NCBI GenBank assembly: GCA_934216505.1
Contig: CAKQBW010000001.1
Location: forward strand, 1 to 64,000
Source of the DNA: an uncultured Alphaproteobacteria bacterium
Lineage (GTDB): Bacteria; Pseudomonadota; Alphaproteobacteria; CAAHEQ01; UBA3637
Length of the DNA stretch: 64,000 nucleotides
Direction of reading: 5' to 3'
A model generated the notes under the pieces. It worked only from the letters and a program-made list of their open reading frames with translations. It did not search any database and was not told the origin of the DNA. The translations under genes were made by a program, and so were the position numbers. Positions 22,997 through 30,747 of the stretch are shown one piece after another (the first letter of the stretch is position 1; the number at the start of each line of letters is the position of its first letter).

Positions 22997-25990
22997 ATGC
23001 AAAAATTTATTCATAGACTTATTTATATTTTATTGGGAGGACTTTTCCTTTTTGGTATTTCCTTGGGGCGTATTTCGGATATTCCCGGTTTTGATTATAT
23101 CGTTGCCTTTTTGTGGGGCGGGGTCGTTGCTTTGCTATGTTTAGCCCTTGGCCGAAGAAAAGGATGGTGGGTTTTGTTGGTTGTGGTTTTGTTGGGGCAA
23201 CCTGAACATGCTTGGGCAGATTCCTCTGTCCAAAGTTATTACAAGACCTATTGCGCAAAAGCAGAACAAGCCAAACAAAATAATTGGAAAGGAGAAAAGG
23301 AATGTGATGCTGAAGTTTTAGAGAAAGCTAGATATATTACAGCTTCTCAAAAAGGGACAACAACTAATGTTGGCAATCAAAATGAAGTCTTGTGTTCTTG
23401 TTCATCTGAATATGATTGTGCCCAAAAATTGATGACATTATGTTCTAATTATGAAAGACGTCATCATTTGGAGAATGAAAAAAATAAAAAAGTTCATACC
23501 GTGATGGAAATTTTGGCGAATGAAGAGTCTGGGTGTTGGCCTTGTGATATGGCGGCGGTTGTCTTTGTGGTGATTCAAAATTTAAGTTTTACCCTAAATT
23601 CAGTGATGGTTCAGGTGGCTTTTATGTTGTTGAAACTCTTTTTTCTGGGCTGGATTATTTTTACGGGAATTACCTCTATCGCATTCCCAAGTAAGACTTC
23701 AACTTTTGTATCGCAAACTTTAATTCGCTTTATTGTTGTATCGTTAGTGGCGATTGTTCTTTCCTCCAATGGAATGACAGCCTTATATACCAATTTTTTA
23801 AACCCAGTGATGGGGATTGGCATTGGTTTATCCGAAAAGGTGAGTGAGGCGGCTTTACCAACGGATAATTTTGGAACAACGATAACAAATTTGGTTTCTT
23901 CATCTACCCCGACGACAACTCGCACTTCTATGAATTATTGCCAGACAGGGGATTCAGCCAGTTTTTCCAACATGATGAATAACTTTTTGGGAAATATGTC
24001 AAGCAGACTTTTATCATCCCGAGAAATGGGATATTCTTCCTATAATTCCAATGTCAATAGTTATATGGCCACGACGCTTTCTCAGCAACTGATTCCTTTA
24101 AATAATGACAGCAATCAAGAATCCTTGTTAAATGATCAAATGAAGAATCAATTGTTGTGTATGACGCAAAAGTTTTATAACCAAGTGGGCCCTTTTACAG
24201 CGATGGGACAGTCGTTGGTTGAATTTTCACGGGCAGATGAATCCAGTTATTTTGGTCTTAAGTTCCCAAATTTGGGAATGTGGCTGACGGGGTGGTTGTT
24301 GGTGGGAGTTTTTACTATTTTTGGCTTTTTAGTCGCCTTTCGGTTGATGGATATTTTTATGCGTTTGGCTTTGTTTTTGATTATGATTCCTTGGTGTGTG
24401 GCGGCAATAGCGTTCCCTATCACACGAGACTTTACAAGGAAAGGGTGGAATTTCTTTTTACATACAATTGTGGAATTTTTGGGATTAGCGTTGGCAATAG
24501 CCTTAGTTATGGTGATGTTTGAAAGTGTTGTCAGTCCTGATTCAGATAATTTAAGAAATGCCATCATGGCCCCTTATTCCAAAGATTATGGTCAAAATTT
24601 ATATGATGTGATTTACAGTGGTGGGGCGGGGCGTTTCTTCTTTATGTTGATTATTTCGGCTTATTTTGCGCTTAAAATTATGCAATCTATGACCTCTATA
24701 TTGGAAGGATTGTTTGGGGTGAGTGGTGCAACCTCGGCGGGGTTGTTCTCTGAAATGGCGATGACAACAGTGGCTAGAGCGCAGCAGATGACCCGAAAAG
24801 CGACTGAGATTTCCAATAATAAAAACTTGCGCTTTAAAACGGCGGATATGGAAAAAGAAGAAGACATCAAGACAATGAAGAAAGATTTGCCCCGCTTGCA
24901 GGATAATATCAATCTACGGGCACTTCAACGGGATAATTTGGCCAAGAAAGCCGCTGAAATGGTGGCGCAAAAGGAACAGGCAGAAAGGAAAGCTGCATTG
25001 GCTTCGGCGACACAAGCAGAAAAAAAAGCAGCCCTTGAAGCAGCAAAAAAAGCACAGGAGGCTCAAAAAGAGGCTGAAATGGCTGAAAAAAAATTACAGT
25101 TAGCCAAGCAACAATTATTGAATAAACAAGCCAAAATAGCGGCGGCTGAAAACGAATTAAAAAATATGTATTTGGGCTTTAAAACCTCATCGGCCAGTTT
25201 TGCCCCCCGTCGTTATGCCGAAAATTCGGCGAATGCCTTGCATTATTATTCCCAAAAAATGGCGGGAAAAGCAGAAAGGATTTTGGTGGGGGGTGGTCAA
25301 TTATTGAATAAAACAGGGATTGGGGCCATTATTGGGGTACCGATGGTTTATGCGGGAAAACTGATTTCTTGGGGGTTGCGGGGAACCACAAAAACAATTT
25401 CGTCTACCGTCCATGCCGTTGGGGCTACCCCTGAAACAGTGAAAAATACAGTTTCTGCTGTTGTGAATGCCCCTAAAAACATTGTTAAAGGGGTGCAACA
25501 AGGGGTTAAAAATGCGACAGAAACGACTAAAGATTTAGTTGGCTTTTCCCTCCATATGACGAAAAAGGCGACCTATGATGTTCCTAAAGCGGCGATTAAA
25601 GAGACCGTATCGGCGGTGGTAAATGCGCCCCAAAACATTGCCAAAGGTGTAAAGGAAGCGGCTGAAACAACCAAAGATGTGGTGGGCTTTTCTGCTCATG
25701 TGGTTAAAAAGGCCACCTATGATGTTCCTAAAGAGGCCATTAGGGGGACTGTATCAGCAGTGGTAAATGCCCCTCAAAATATTGTTCAAGGTGTTAAGAG
25801 TGCAGGAACGGCGACAAAAGAGGCAGCGGGCTTTGCAAAATACATGGCGAAAAAAGTGGCCTACGATAATCCGAAAGCCGCTATTAAAGGGGCCGTCTCG
25901 GCGGTGGCAAATGCACCCAGAAATACGATGCGAAAGATTAAAAATGCCGCCAAATTTCCAGGGGATTTGGTAAAAAAGATTTTTAAGTAA
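22997..25990 (+). CDS. Large VirB6/TrbL-like membrane protein 3 with coiled coil and C-terminal repeats
   Basis: 997 aa. Two N-terminal hydrophobic segments precede a Cys-rich exported stretch (YCAKAEQ, CSCSSEYDCAQ) and the motif GCWPCDM near residue 180. A TrbL-like membrane region follows to about residue 590 (LTGWLLVGVFTIFGFLVAF, FLGLALAIALVMVMF). Then come an Ala/Lys/Glu-rich coiled coil (about 630-730) and four tandem repeats (818-997) built on TVSAVVNAPQNI...VKKATYDVPKEAI. Long soluble C termini are known from Rickettsiales VirB6 paralogues; homology here is by architecture only. Ribosome site AGGAAAAAG. Confidence 0.72.
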   Translation: MQKFIHRLIYILLGGLFLFGISLGRISDIPGFDYIVAFLWGGVVALLCLALGRRKGWWVLLVVVLLGQPEHAWADSSVQSYYKTYCAKAEQAKQNNWKGEKECDAEVLEKARYITASQKGTTTNVGNQNEVLCSCSSEYDCAQKLMTLCSNYERRHHLENEKNKKVHTVMEILANEESGCWPCDMAAVVFVVIQNLSFTLNSVMVQVAFMLLKLFFLGWIIFTGITSIAFPSKTSTFVSQTLIRFIVVSLVAIVLSSNGMTALYTNFLNPVMGIGIGLSEKVSEAALPTDNFGTTITNLVSSSTPTTTRTSMNYCQTGDSASFSNMMNNFLGNMSSRLLSSREMGYSSYNSNVNSYMATTLSQQLIPLNNDSNQESLLNDQMKNQLLCMTQKFYNQVGPFTAMGQSLVEFSRADESSYFGLKFPNLGMWLTGWLLVGVFTIFGFLVAFRLMDIFMRLALFLIMIPWCVAAIAFPITRDFTRKGWNFFLHTIVEFLGLALAIALVMVMFESVVSPDSDNLRNAIMAPYSKDYGQNLYDVIYSGGAGRFFFMLIISAYFALKIMQSMTSILEGLFGVSGATSAGLFSEMAMTTVARAQQMTRKATEISNNKNLRFKTADMEKEEDIKTMKKDLPRLQDNINLRALQRDNLAKKAAEMVAQKEQAERKAALASATQAEKKAALEAAKKAQEAQKEAEMAEKKLQLAKQQLLNKQAKIAAAENELKNMYLGFKTSSASFAPRRYAENSANALHYYSQKMAGKAERILVGGGQLLNKTGIGAIIGVPMVYAGKLISWGLRGTTKTISSTVHAVGATPETVKNTVSAVVNAPKNIVKGVQQGVKNATETTKDLVGFSLHMTKKATYDVPKAAIKETVSAVVNAPQNIAKGVKEAAETTKDVVGFSAHVVKKATYDVPKEAIRGTVSAVVNAPQNIVQGVKSAGTATKEAAGFAKYMAKKVAYDNPKAAIKGAVSAVANAPRNTMRKIKNAAKFPGDLVKKIFK
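25448..25987 (+). repeat. Intragenic ~145-bp tandem repeats
   Basis: Four units of 52, 48, 48 and 32 codons at the 3' end of VirB6-like gene 3, each opening (T/A)VSAV(V/A)NAP and, in the first three, ending YD(V/N)PK.AI(K/R). Copies are diverged at DNA level. Confidence 0.8.
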
Positions 25991-26047
25991 AAATTTACTT
26001 TTAAAATGAAAAAAAATTGTGTATAGTATAGAAAAAGGAGTCAAGTT

Positions 26048-27025
26048 ATGGAAGAGATTGTATTTCCAAATCAATTAAGAATGTTGCGCCGTGTTCGTGG
26101 GCGGCGAATGACGGAAATCGCCAAATTGCTTGGATTATCTATTTCGGCTCTCAGTAAAATAGAAAAAGGTTATCGCCGCTTAAATGCTGCGCAAATTCAA
26201 AAAGTGGCTAAATTTTTGGATTGCCCAACCGAGGTGATTTTGGTGTCTTCGGCTTCTTCTCAACCAGAGGTTTTAAAGGCCTGGCAAGACGAACAAAAGA
26301 AACGCTCAGGAATAAATTTAGGGGGGGGGCTTAAAACTTTAGGGGCAGGCTTACGCTATATTCGGGGCCAAAAACAGATGACTTTAAATGGGGTGGCTAA
26401 GGGGGCAAAAATGACTTTGTCCGTCTATCACCGAATTGAAATGGGACAACGGGAAGTTGATGAAAAGACCTTTGAAAATATTGCCCGCTCTATGGGAATG
26501 AGTGCCGATGATTTGCAATTAAAAATTTATGAATTGGATAACGCAGGGGCTTTGGACGAATTGAAAAACAACACCAATAAAACAGGAGTGGCGTTGTTTA
26601 AGGGGGGGTATAATGACTTGCCGATGTCCCGATTGATGATGCGGGTGGCTGAATCAAAGGAAATTACTTTGCCCATTACAGGCACTGTTTTAGAAAACGC
26701 CCAAGTAAAAATGCATCAGGACAATCCAACGGGCTCAGTGTTGTGTCCTTCTACTTTGGCAAATGATCCAAATTTGTATGCCCTGCGTACAGTGGGAGGT
26801 CAGGCGAATGCATCTTTACCCGAAGGGGCGGTTTTGGTTGTTTCTCCCACCATGCCTCTGCGCTTAAATGATTGGGTTTTGGTGTCCAAAGATGATCACA
26901 CCTTTTTTATGCAATTAAAAGGTGTGCAATCTGACATATGTGAGGTTGTGTCTTTTGATAAAGGGAAAAAATGGACCTGTCATAAATCTTTATTGCAACG
27001 CATCGTTTGGGCCGTGTTGATTTGA
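26048..27025 (+). CDS. Double-HTH regulator with S24/LexA-like C-terminal domain
   Basis: 325 aa. Two XRE-type helix-turn-helix domains: MTEIAKLLGLSISALSKIE (about residues 21-39) and MTLNGVAKGAKMTLSVYHRIE (about 112-132). The C-terminal ~110 residues fit the beta-rich LexA/CI (S24) fold, ending with the pattern GAVLVVSPTMPLRLNDWVLV. Where LexA has the catalytic G-D/N-S-M, this protein reads GGQANA, so self-cleavage is doubtful. A run of nine Gs (26321-26329) lies between the two HTH domains, in frame here. It sits inside the VirB6-like operon, 57 nt after the third membrane gene; a weak promoter (TATAGT near 26025) is possible. Probable regulator of this locus. Confidence 0.75.
   Translation: MEEIVFPNQLRMLRRVRGRRMTEIAKLLGLSISALSKIEKGYRRLNAAQIQKVAKFLDCPTEVILVSSASSQPEVLKAWQDEQKKRSGINLGGGLKTLGAGLRYIRGQKQMTLNGVAKGAKMTLSVYHRIEMGQREVDEKTFENIARSMGMSADDLQLKIYELDNAGALDELKNNTNKTGVALFKGGYNDLPMSRLMMRVAESKEITLPITGTVLENAQVKMHQDNPTGSVLCPSTLANDPNLYALRTVGGQANASLPEGAVLVVSPTMPLRLNDWVLVSKDDHTFFMQLKGVQSDICEVVSFDKGKKWTCHKSLLQRIVWAVLI
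26321..26329 (+). repeat. Homopolymeric tract of nine G in the regulator
   Basis: Nine consecutive Gs inside the codons for LGGGL. With this length the regulator frame is intact; gain or loss of one G would truncate it after the first HTH domain. Confidence 0.85.
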
Positions 27026-27050
27026 GGAGTGAGGGGGAAAAGGGGGATCT

Positions 27051-27578
27051 GTGTTTAATGAAAATTTAAATCCGCTGTTAAAAGCATTCCAAGAGCAAAA
27101 AGTTTCCAAACAAAATACAGAATTGTTGGTGGCCCAAAGGTTGGTCAATTTATATCGTTCATTACATTGTTTTAAACCAGAATTTGTTGATGAATACAAT
27201 CAGTTGTTGCTGTCTGCAACAGTGGAAGAAAAACGGTTGTTATCCACTTTAATGGGGGGCAGTGAGGTGCGCAGTTATTTGGATTTTTTGCAACAACAGT
27301 TTCACCAAAATCAAAATGCGGATTCTTCTCAACAAAATCAAAATAAAGGGTATTTGCCTAATCCTGACCAAGATGAGGTTGCCTTTGACACCTCAGAAAA
27401 TATCCATATTTCAAAAGAGGAATGGCATAAGATGCAAGAACAGCAACGGTTGTTGATGGAACAAACACAACTTTTGGCTGATTCAGTAAAGAATGTCAAA
27501 CAAGTTGCACAAGGGGTTGAAAAACAACCGATGGAAATGGGACAAAATTATTCAGACATTATAGAAGATGAGGGTTAG
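27051..27578 (+). CDS. Hypothetical protein of the VirB6-like operon (175 aa)
   Basis: GTG start with AAAAGGGGG upstream, 25 nt after the regulator. No recognisable domain. The first ~80 residues are helical (LLVAQRLVNLYRSLHCF), the middle is Gln/Asn-rich, and the last third is a charged coiled-coil-like helix (KMQEQQRLLMEQTQLL). No signal peptide or membrane segment, so cytoplasmic. Its stop is 4 nt before the next start. Accessory role in the same system is inferred from position only. Confidence 0.6.
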   Translation: MFNENLNPLLKAFQEQKVSKQNTELLVAQRLVNLYRSLHCFKPEFVDEYNQLLLSATVEEKRLLSTLMGGSEVRSYLDFLQQQFHQNQNADSSQQNQNKGYLPNPDQDEVAFDTSENIHISKEEWHKMQEQQRLLMEQTQLLADSVKNVKQVAQGVEKQPMEMGQNYSDIIEDEG

Positions 27579-27582
27579 AAAA

Positions 27583-28794
27583 ATGAATCAAGAAAGAATT
27601 ATAAATGCTTTAAATAGTTATGAAAGAACACAAGAGTCTTTGGAAAAAACAGTTGATGTGTTTGTTTCTGAGTTGGGGGAAAATTGGACAGAGCAAGTTT
27701 TTCAAAAGTTGGGGGGATTGCCACCTGATTTAAAGGAAAAGTTGAACGATGTGTTCAATTATTATGCGTCTTTGACGGCGTGGAATGAAGCCCAAACCTA
27801 TTTAAATTTGGCTGAATTGCCTGATTCTGAAATAATGGAAGAACGGTTGCCTGTTTTAAAACATTGGTTGGATTTTTTTGGAGAGCCAGGGCAAAATTTA
27901 TATCGTCAATTAGAGGCGAAAATAGCGGCTCAAGCCGAGGCAAAAACGCCTGAAGAAGATTTAAATTTACCTTATCCAACAGAAGAGGAAGCCCAAGAAC
28001 CTGTTTTAGAAGAAGAACAGGGTGCCGACTCTGTTCCTATGGAAGAATCAACGGAGGAGCCCATTTTGCCTAGTGATTCAGAAATTCACCAGGAAGTTGT
28101 GTCAGCCCCTGAAACTCTTACTGAACCTCAAATCCCTATTTCTGAGCCAGAGTCTGAACAAGAGCCAACCCCTGACTTTCCTTATGCGGAAGATTCAGAG
28201 GAGGTCTTTACCGTTAAAAAAGCCCTGAAAATGATTCGTCTTTTGGACGACTTGCAAGCCTGGCTTTCTTCCCGTTGTTTGGAATTGGGGAATATAGAGG
28301 TTTTTGCCTATCCTTATTATGGTATGTTGGTGGATTTAATGCGTCAATCGGTCAAAGCAATTCAAGGGGCAGAAGCCCTTCAAGACATTAGTGTCGTGAA
28401 TCATTTTTATGAAGGAGGGCTTGAGGCATTGCGCCGCAAAAGACAAGCGATAGAGTCGGATATTCAAGTGGCCGTGGAAAATTGTGAATCTGATACAACG
28501 GCCTTGATTGATAAGAATGTGGATTTGGATAAGGTGAAAAAGACTTTGGGTGATTTAGATGAAAGTAATGAAACAGAATATTTGGGCCCAGCTCCCGATG
28601 GATTTGAATTGTTGGAGGAGGAAACACCTTTTGACGAAAAGGCCGTGAAGGAACAATATCAAAAATTAGAAGAGGAAACTCAAGAAAAAATAAATAGGAT
28701 GGAAAAAGACGAAACAGAAAAAAAGACTTCACAAAACCCGCAAAATAGTGTACAAAGAAAGTTAAGTTTTTCGTTGAAACCCAAAAAAACATAA
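27583..28794 (+). CDS. Hypothetical acidic protein of the VirB6-like operon (403 aa)
   Basis: 403 aa, cytoplasmic by lack of hydrophobic segments. A helical N-terminal domain (~110 residues) is followed by a strongly acidic, Pro/Glu-rich linker (about 125-215), a second helical domain (VKKALKMIRLLDDLQAWLSS onward) and a charged Lys/Glu tail. No known family recognised. The ATG at 27583 has GAGGGTTAG upstream; an ATG at 27568 overlaps the previous gene. The flexible acidic linker joining two helical domains suggests a scaffold or chaperone-like partner (speculative). Confidence 0.6.
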   Translation: MNQERIINALNSYERTQESLEKTVDVFVSELGENWTEQVFQKLGGLPPDLKEKLNDVFNYYASLTAWNEAQTYLNLAELPDSEIMEERLPVLKHWLDFFGEPGQNLYRQLEAKIAAQAEAKTPEEDLNLPYPTEEEAQEPVLEEEQGADSVPMEESTEEPILPSDSEIHQEVVSAPETLTEPQIPISEPESEQEPTPDFPYAEDSEEVFTVKKALKMIRLLDDLQAWLSSRCLELGNIEVFAYPYYGMLVDLMRQSVKAIQGAEALQDISVVNHFYEGGLEALRRKRQAIESDIQVAVENCESDTTALIDKNVDLDKVKKTLGDLDESNETEYLGPAPDGFELLEEETPFDEKAVKEQYQKLEEETQEKINRMEKDETEKKTSQNPQNSVQRKLSFSLKPKKT

Positions 28795-28806
28795 AAAGGA
28801 CGCTAA

Positions 28807-29961
28807 ATGTATTTAAAAAAAATTTGTTTTTTTCTTTCTTTTGTCGCTTTTTTCTTGGGAAAAGCTTTCTCGGTACAGGCGGGAATGGATTTGACGCCTT
28901 CTTTTAAGTATTTTGATTTGGAAATGCCTCTCAGGTGTCAGGTAGATTCTTTTAACGAACAAGGCGTGGCCACTTTTGTGCCTTTAACACAGAATGATTT
29001 TGTTGTTCGTTTGCCCGCTCAAACAGGGGTGTTGCCTAGGTTTAAGGTCAATAACTTTTCTTTCAGAAAACAACCTTTGGATCAAGCGTTAGTAAATTTA
29101 TTTCATGAAACAAAGATTGAAATTGAATCTGAATTAGAAGTGTGCCCTGTGATGTCGGCGACTTCTTTAAACGGGGAACTATCGGCAGTGATTGAAGAAT
29201 TGACGAAAAAAGCCGGTGTGTTTTTTAGTTACGATGCCGAAAAGAAAGTTTTAACGTTGAAAGAAAAATCAAAGGCGGTTATACAACTGCCCCATAATGA
29301 ACAAGTGATGATGGCGGTTGTAGATGCCATGAGTGGTGGCAAGTTTAATCCAATTTCGGTTGATTGGCATAATTATCAACTGACACTATCACTGACCCGT
29401 TCTGAGTTGGAAAAAGTGCGTTCTTTGATGGGGGCTTTGATAAAGGAAAAGCGGCTGTTGTCTGTTCAGATGTCCGTTTATGAAGTCAAACCGAACGCCA
29501 ATATTTTCCATTGGCAACAAATTTTATCTTCTTTTGGGGCAGATAGAGTGGCCTCTAGTACGCAAGGGGTGGCGGGAAATTTGATGGTTTTAAAGCCGAT
29601 GGTGAATGCCTATCAGTTGGTGGCGAAAGCGATGAATTATGATCAAGTAATTCCGTTGGCACAGGGGCAAACAGTTGTTCCCAATGGGTGGCGTGTGCGG
29701 TTTAATTTTGGGGAGTGTATGTTAGAAAGCCCCTATACTAAAATGTCTGTTTTGTTTAGTTCAGATATGAAAAATAAAAGGCAGACCAGTTCCACTTTGA
29801 CGATTGATAGTCAAGAAGGGGAGGTTGTGTCCTTTGATTTTTCCACTGCCTTAAATCAAGAAGCGGCGGTTATTGGGATACCTGTGCCCAATAAAAAAAC
29901 ATCAGAACTTTTATTGATTATGAAATTTAACTATATAAATTTAACAAAAGAAGGAGAATAA
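28807..29961 (+). CDS. Exported protein with secretin N-domain (STN)-like region
   Basis: 384 aa with a clear signal peptide (ICFFLSFVAFFLGKAFS, cleavage after VQA). Residues ~75-150 resemble the short STN/N0 domain of secretins and TonB receptors: FSFRKQPLDQALVNLF, then a second strand-helix pair and FFSYDAEKKVLTLK. The rest is beta-rich and could be N1/N-domain-like, but a full secretin barrel signature is not visible. In R64-type pilus and type IV systems a lipoprotein or secretin with such a domain forms the outer-membrane pore. It follows the acidic protein by 12 nt and precedes the Pro-rich protein by 1 nt. Confidence 0.65.
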   Translation: MYLKKICFFLSFVAFFLGKAFSVQAGMDLTPSFKYFDLEMPLRCQVDSFNEQGVATFVPLTQNDFVVRLPAQTGVLPRFKVNNFSFRKQPLDQALVNLFHETKIEIESELEVCPVMSATSLNGELSAVIEELTKKAGVFFSYDAEKKVLTLKEKSKAVIQLPHNEQVMMAVVDAMSGGKFNPISVDWHNYQLTLSLTRSELEKVRSLMGALIKEKRLLSVQMSVYEVKPNANIFHWQQILSSFGADRVASSTQGVAGNLMVLKPMVNAYQLVAKAMNYDQVIPLAQGQTVVPNGWRVRFNFGECMLESPYTKMSVLFSSDMKNKRQTSSTLTIDSQEGEVVSFDFSTALNQEAAVIGIPVPNKKTSELLLIMKFNYINLTKEGE

Positions 29962-29962
29962 A

Positions 29963-30682
29963 ATGACAGATCCAATTTTTCAAGCCCCTGATATTCCAAC
30001 GCAAGGCGTAAATGAAGAAAAAACGCCCGAAAGGGAAGCGCAAATGGCTCCACAATCGGTGCAACAAAAGCTTGGGTCTTCACAACCTCAAAATGTGCAA
30101 GTACAGGCGAGTCCAACACCGCAGGAACCCACTGAGCCTGTATCCCCTGTGTCGCCTCAAATCCAACCCACTCCGATTCCTCAGCCCGCTCAACCTGAGC
30201 CGACTCCTGTAAATCAAGAGGAACAAACAACGGAAACTCAATCGCAAAATCAAATCAACAATCTAAAGGCAAAATTGGCGGGGTTAGATCTTCAACAGGT
30301 GCGTGGAAAGATTCAAACTTATCTGTGGTATGTGTTGGGGGGCTGTTTCCTTTTGGGACTGATGTTTGGTTGTTCTATGGGGGGAGGCAGTTCTCAACCC
30401 GTTCAACAAAAAGTATCAGGTATGGAACGGTTTATTGTTCGCAACAGTGATATTCCCCCCAAAGTAAGACGCTGTGGGGTAGTCAATATCTCAACGGAAG
30501 CCTGTCGTTATTATGTTTTAAATTCAAATACTTATGACAGGAAAGCGGAGGATTTCTTTAAGTTAGTTCAAGATCAGGTAAAAAAGGATGAATATTATAT
30601 TCGTCAGGTGAATCCTATTTATGCGCAACAACCGATTCACCCAGGGTATTTTGCCGAAATTTTAGTCCCCGCAACGAAATAG
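29963..30682 (+). CDS. Pro/Gln-rich bitopic membrane protein
   Basis: 239 aa. The N-terminal ~105 residues are Pro/Gln/Glu-rich and disordered (repeated PQ/PTP motifs), followed by one membrane helix (YLWYVLGGCFLLGLMFGCSM) and a periplasmic domain of ~95 residues with two Cys (RRCGVVNISTEACRYY) that may form a disulfide. The topology (cytoplasmic Pro-rich tail, single TM, periplasmic domain) resembles VirB10/TraB-like or pilus-assembly bitopic proteins but no homology can be claimed. Last gene of the operon. Confidence 0.62.
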   Translation: MTDPIFQAPDIPTQGVNEEKTPEREAQMAPQSVQQKLGSSQPQNVQVQASPTPQEPTEPVSPVSPQIQPTPIPQPAQPEPTPVNQEEQTTETQSQNQINNLKAKLAGLDLQQVRGKIQTYLWYVLGGCFLLGLMFGCSMGGGSSQPVQQKVSGMERFIVRNSDIPPKVRRCGVVNISTEACRYYVLNSNTYDRKAEDFFKLVQDQVKKDEYYIRQVNPIYAQQPIHPGYFAEILVPATK

Positions 30683-30688
30683 TAGTTC

Positions 30689-30717
30689 TTGAAATAAAAT
30701 CAATAATGTGATATAAT
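30689..30717 (+). promoter_or_regulatory. Promoter of gltX
   Basis: TTGAAA (30689-30694), 17 bp, TATAAT (30712-30717) with extended -10 TG at 30709-30710; AAAGGA ribosome site before the ATG. Confidence 0.8.
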
Positions 30718-30747
30718 CCCCTTTTATAAAAAGAAAGGATACAAATA

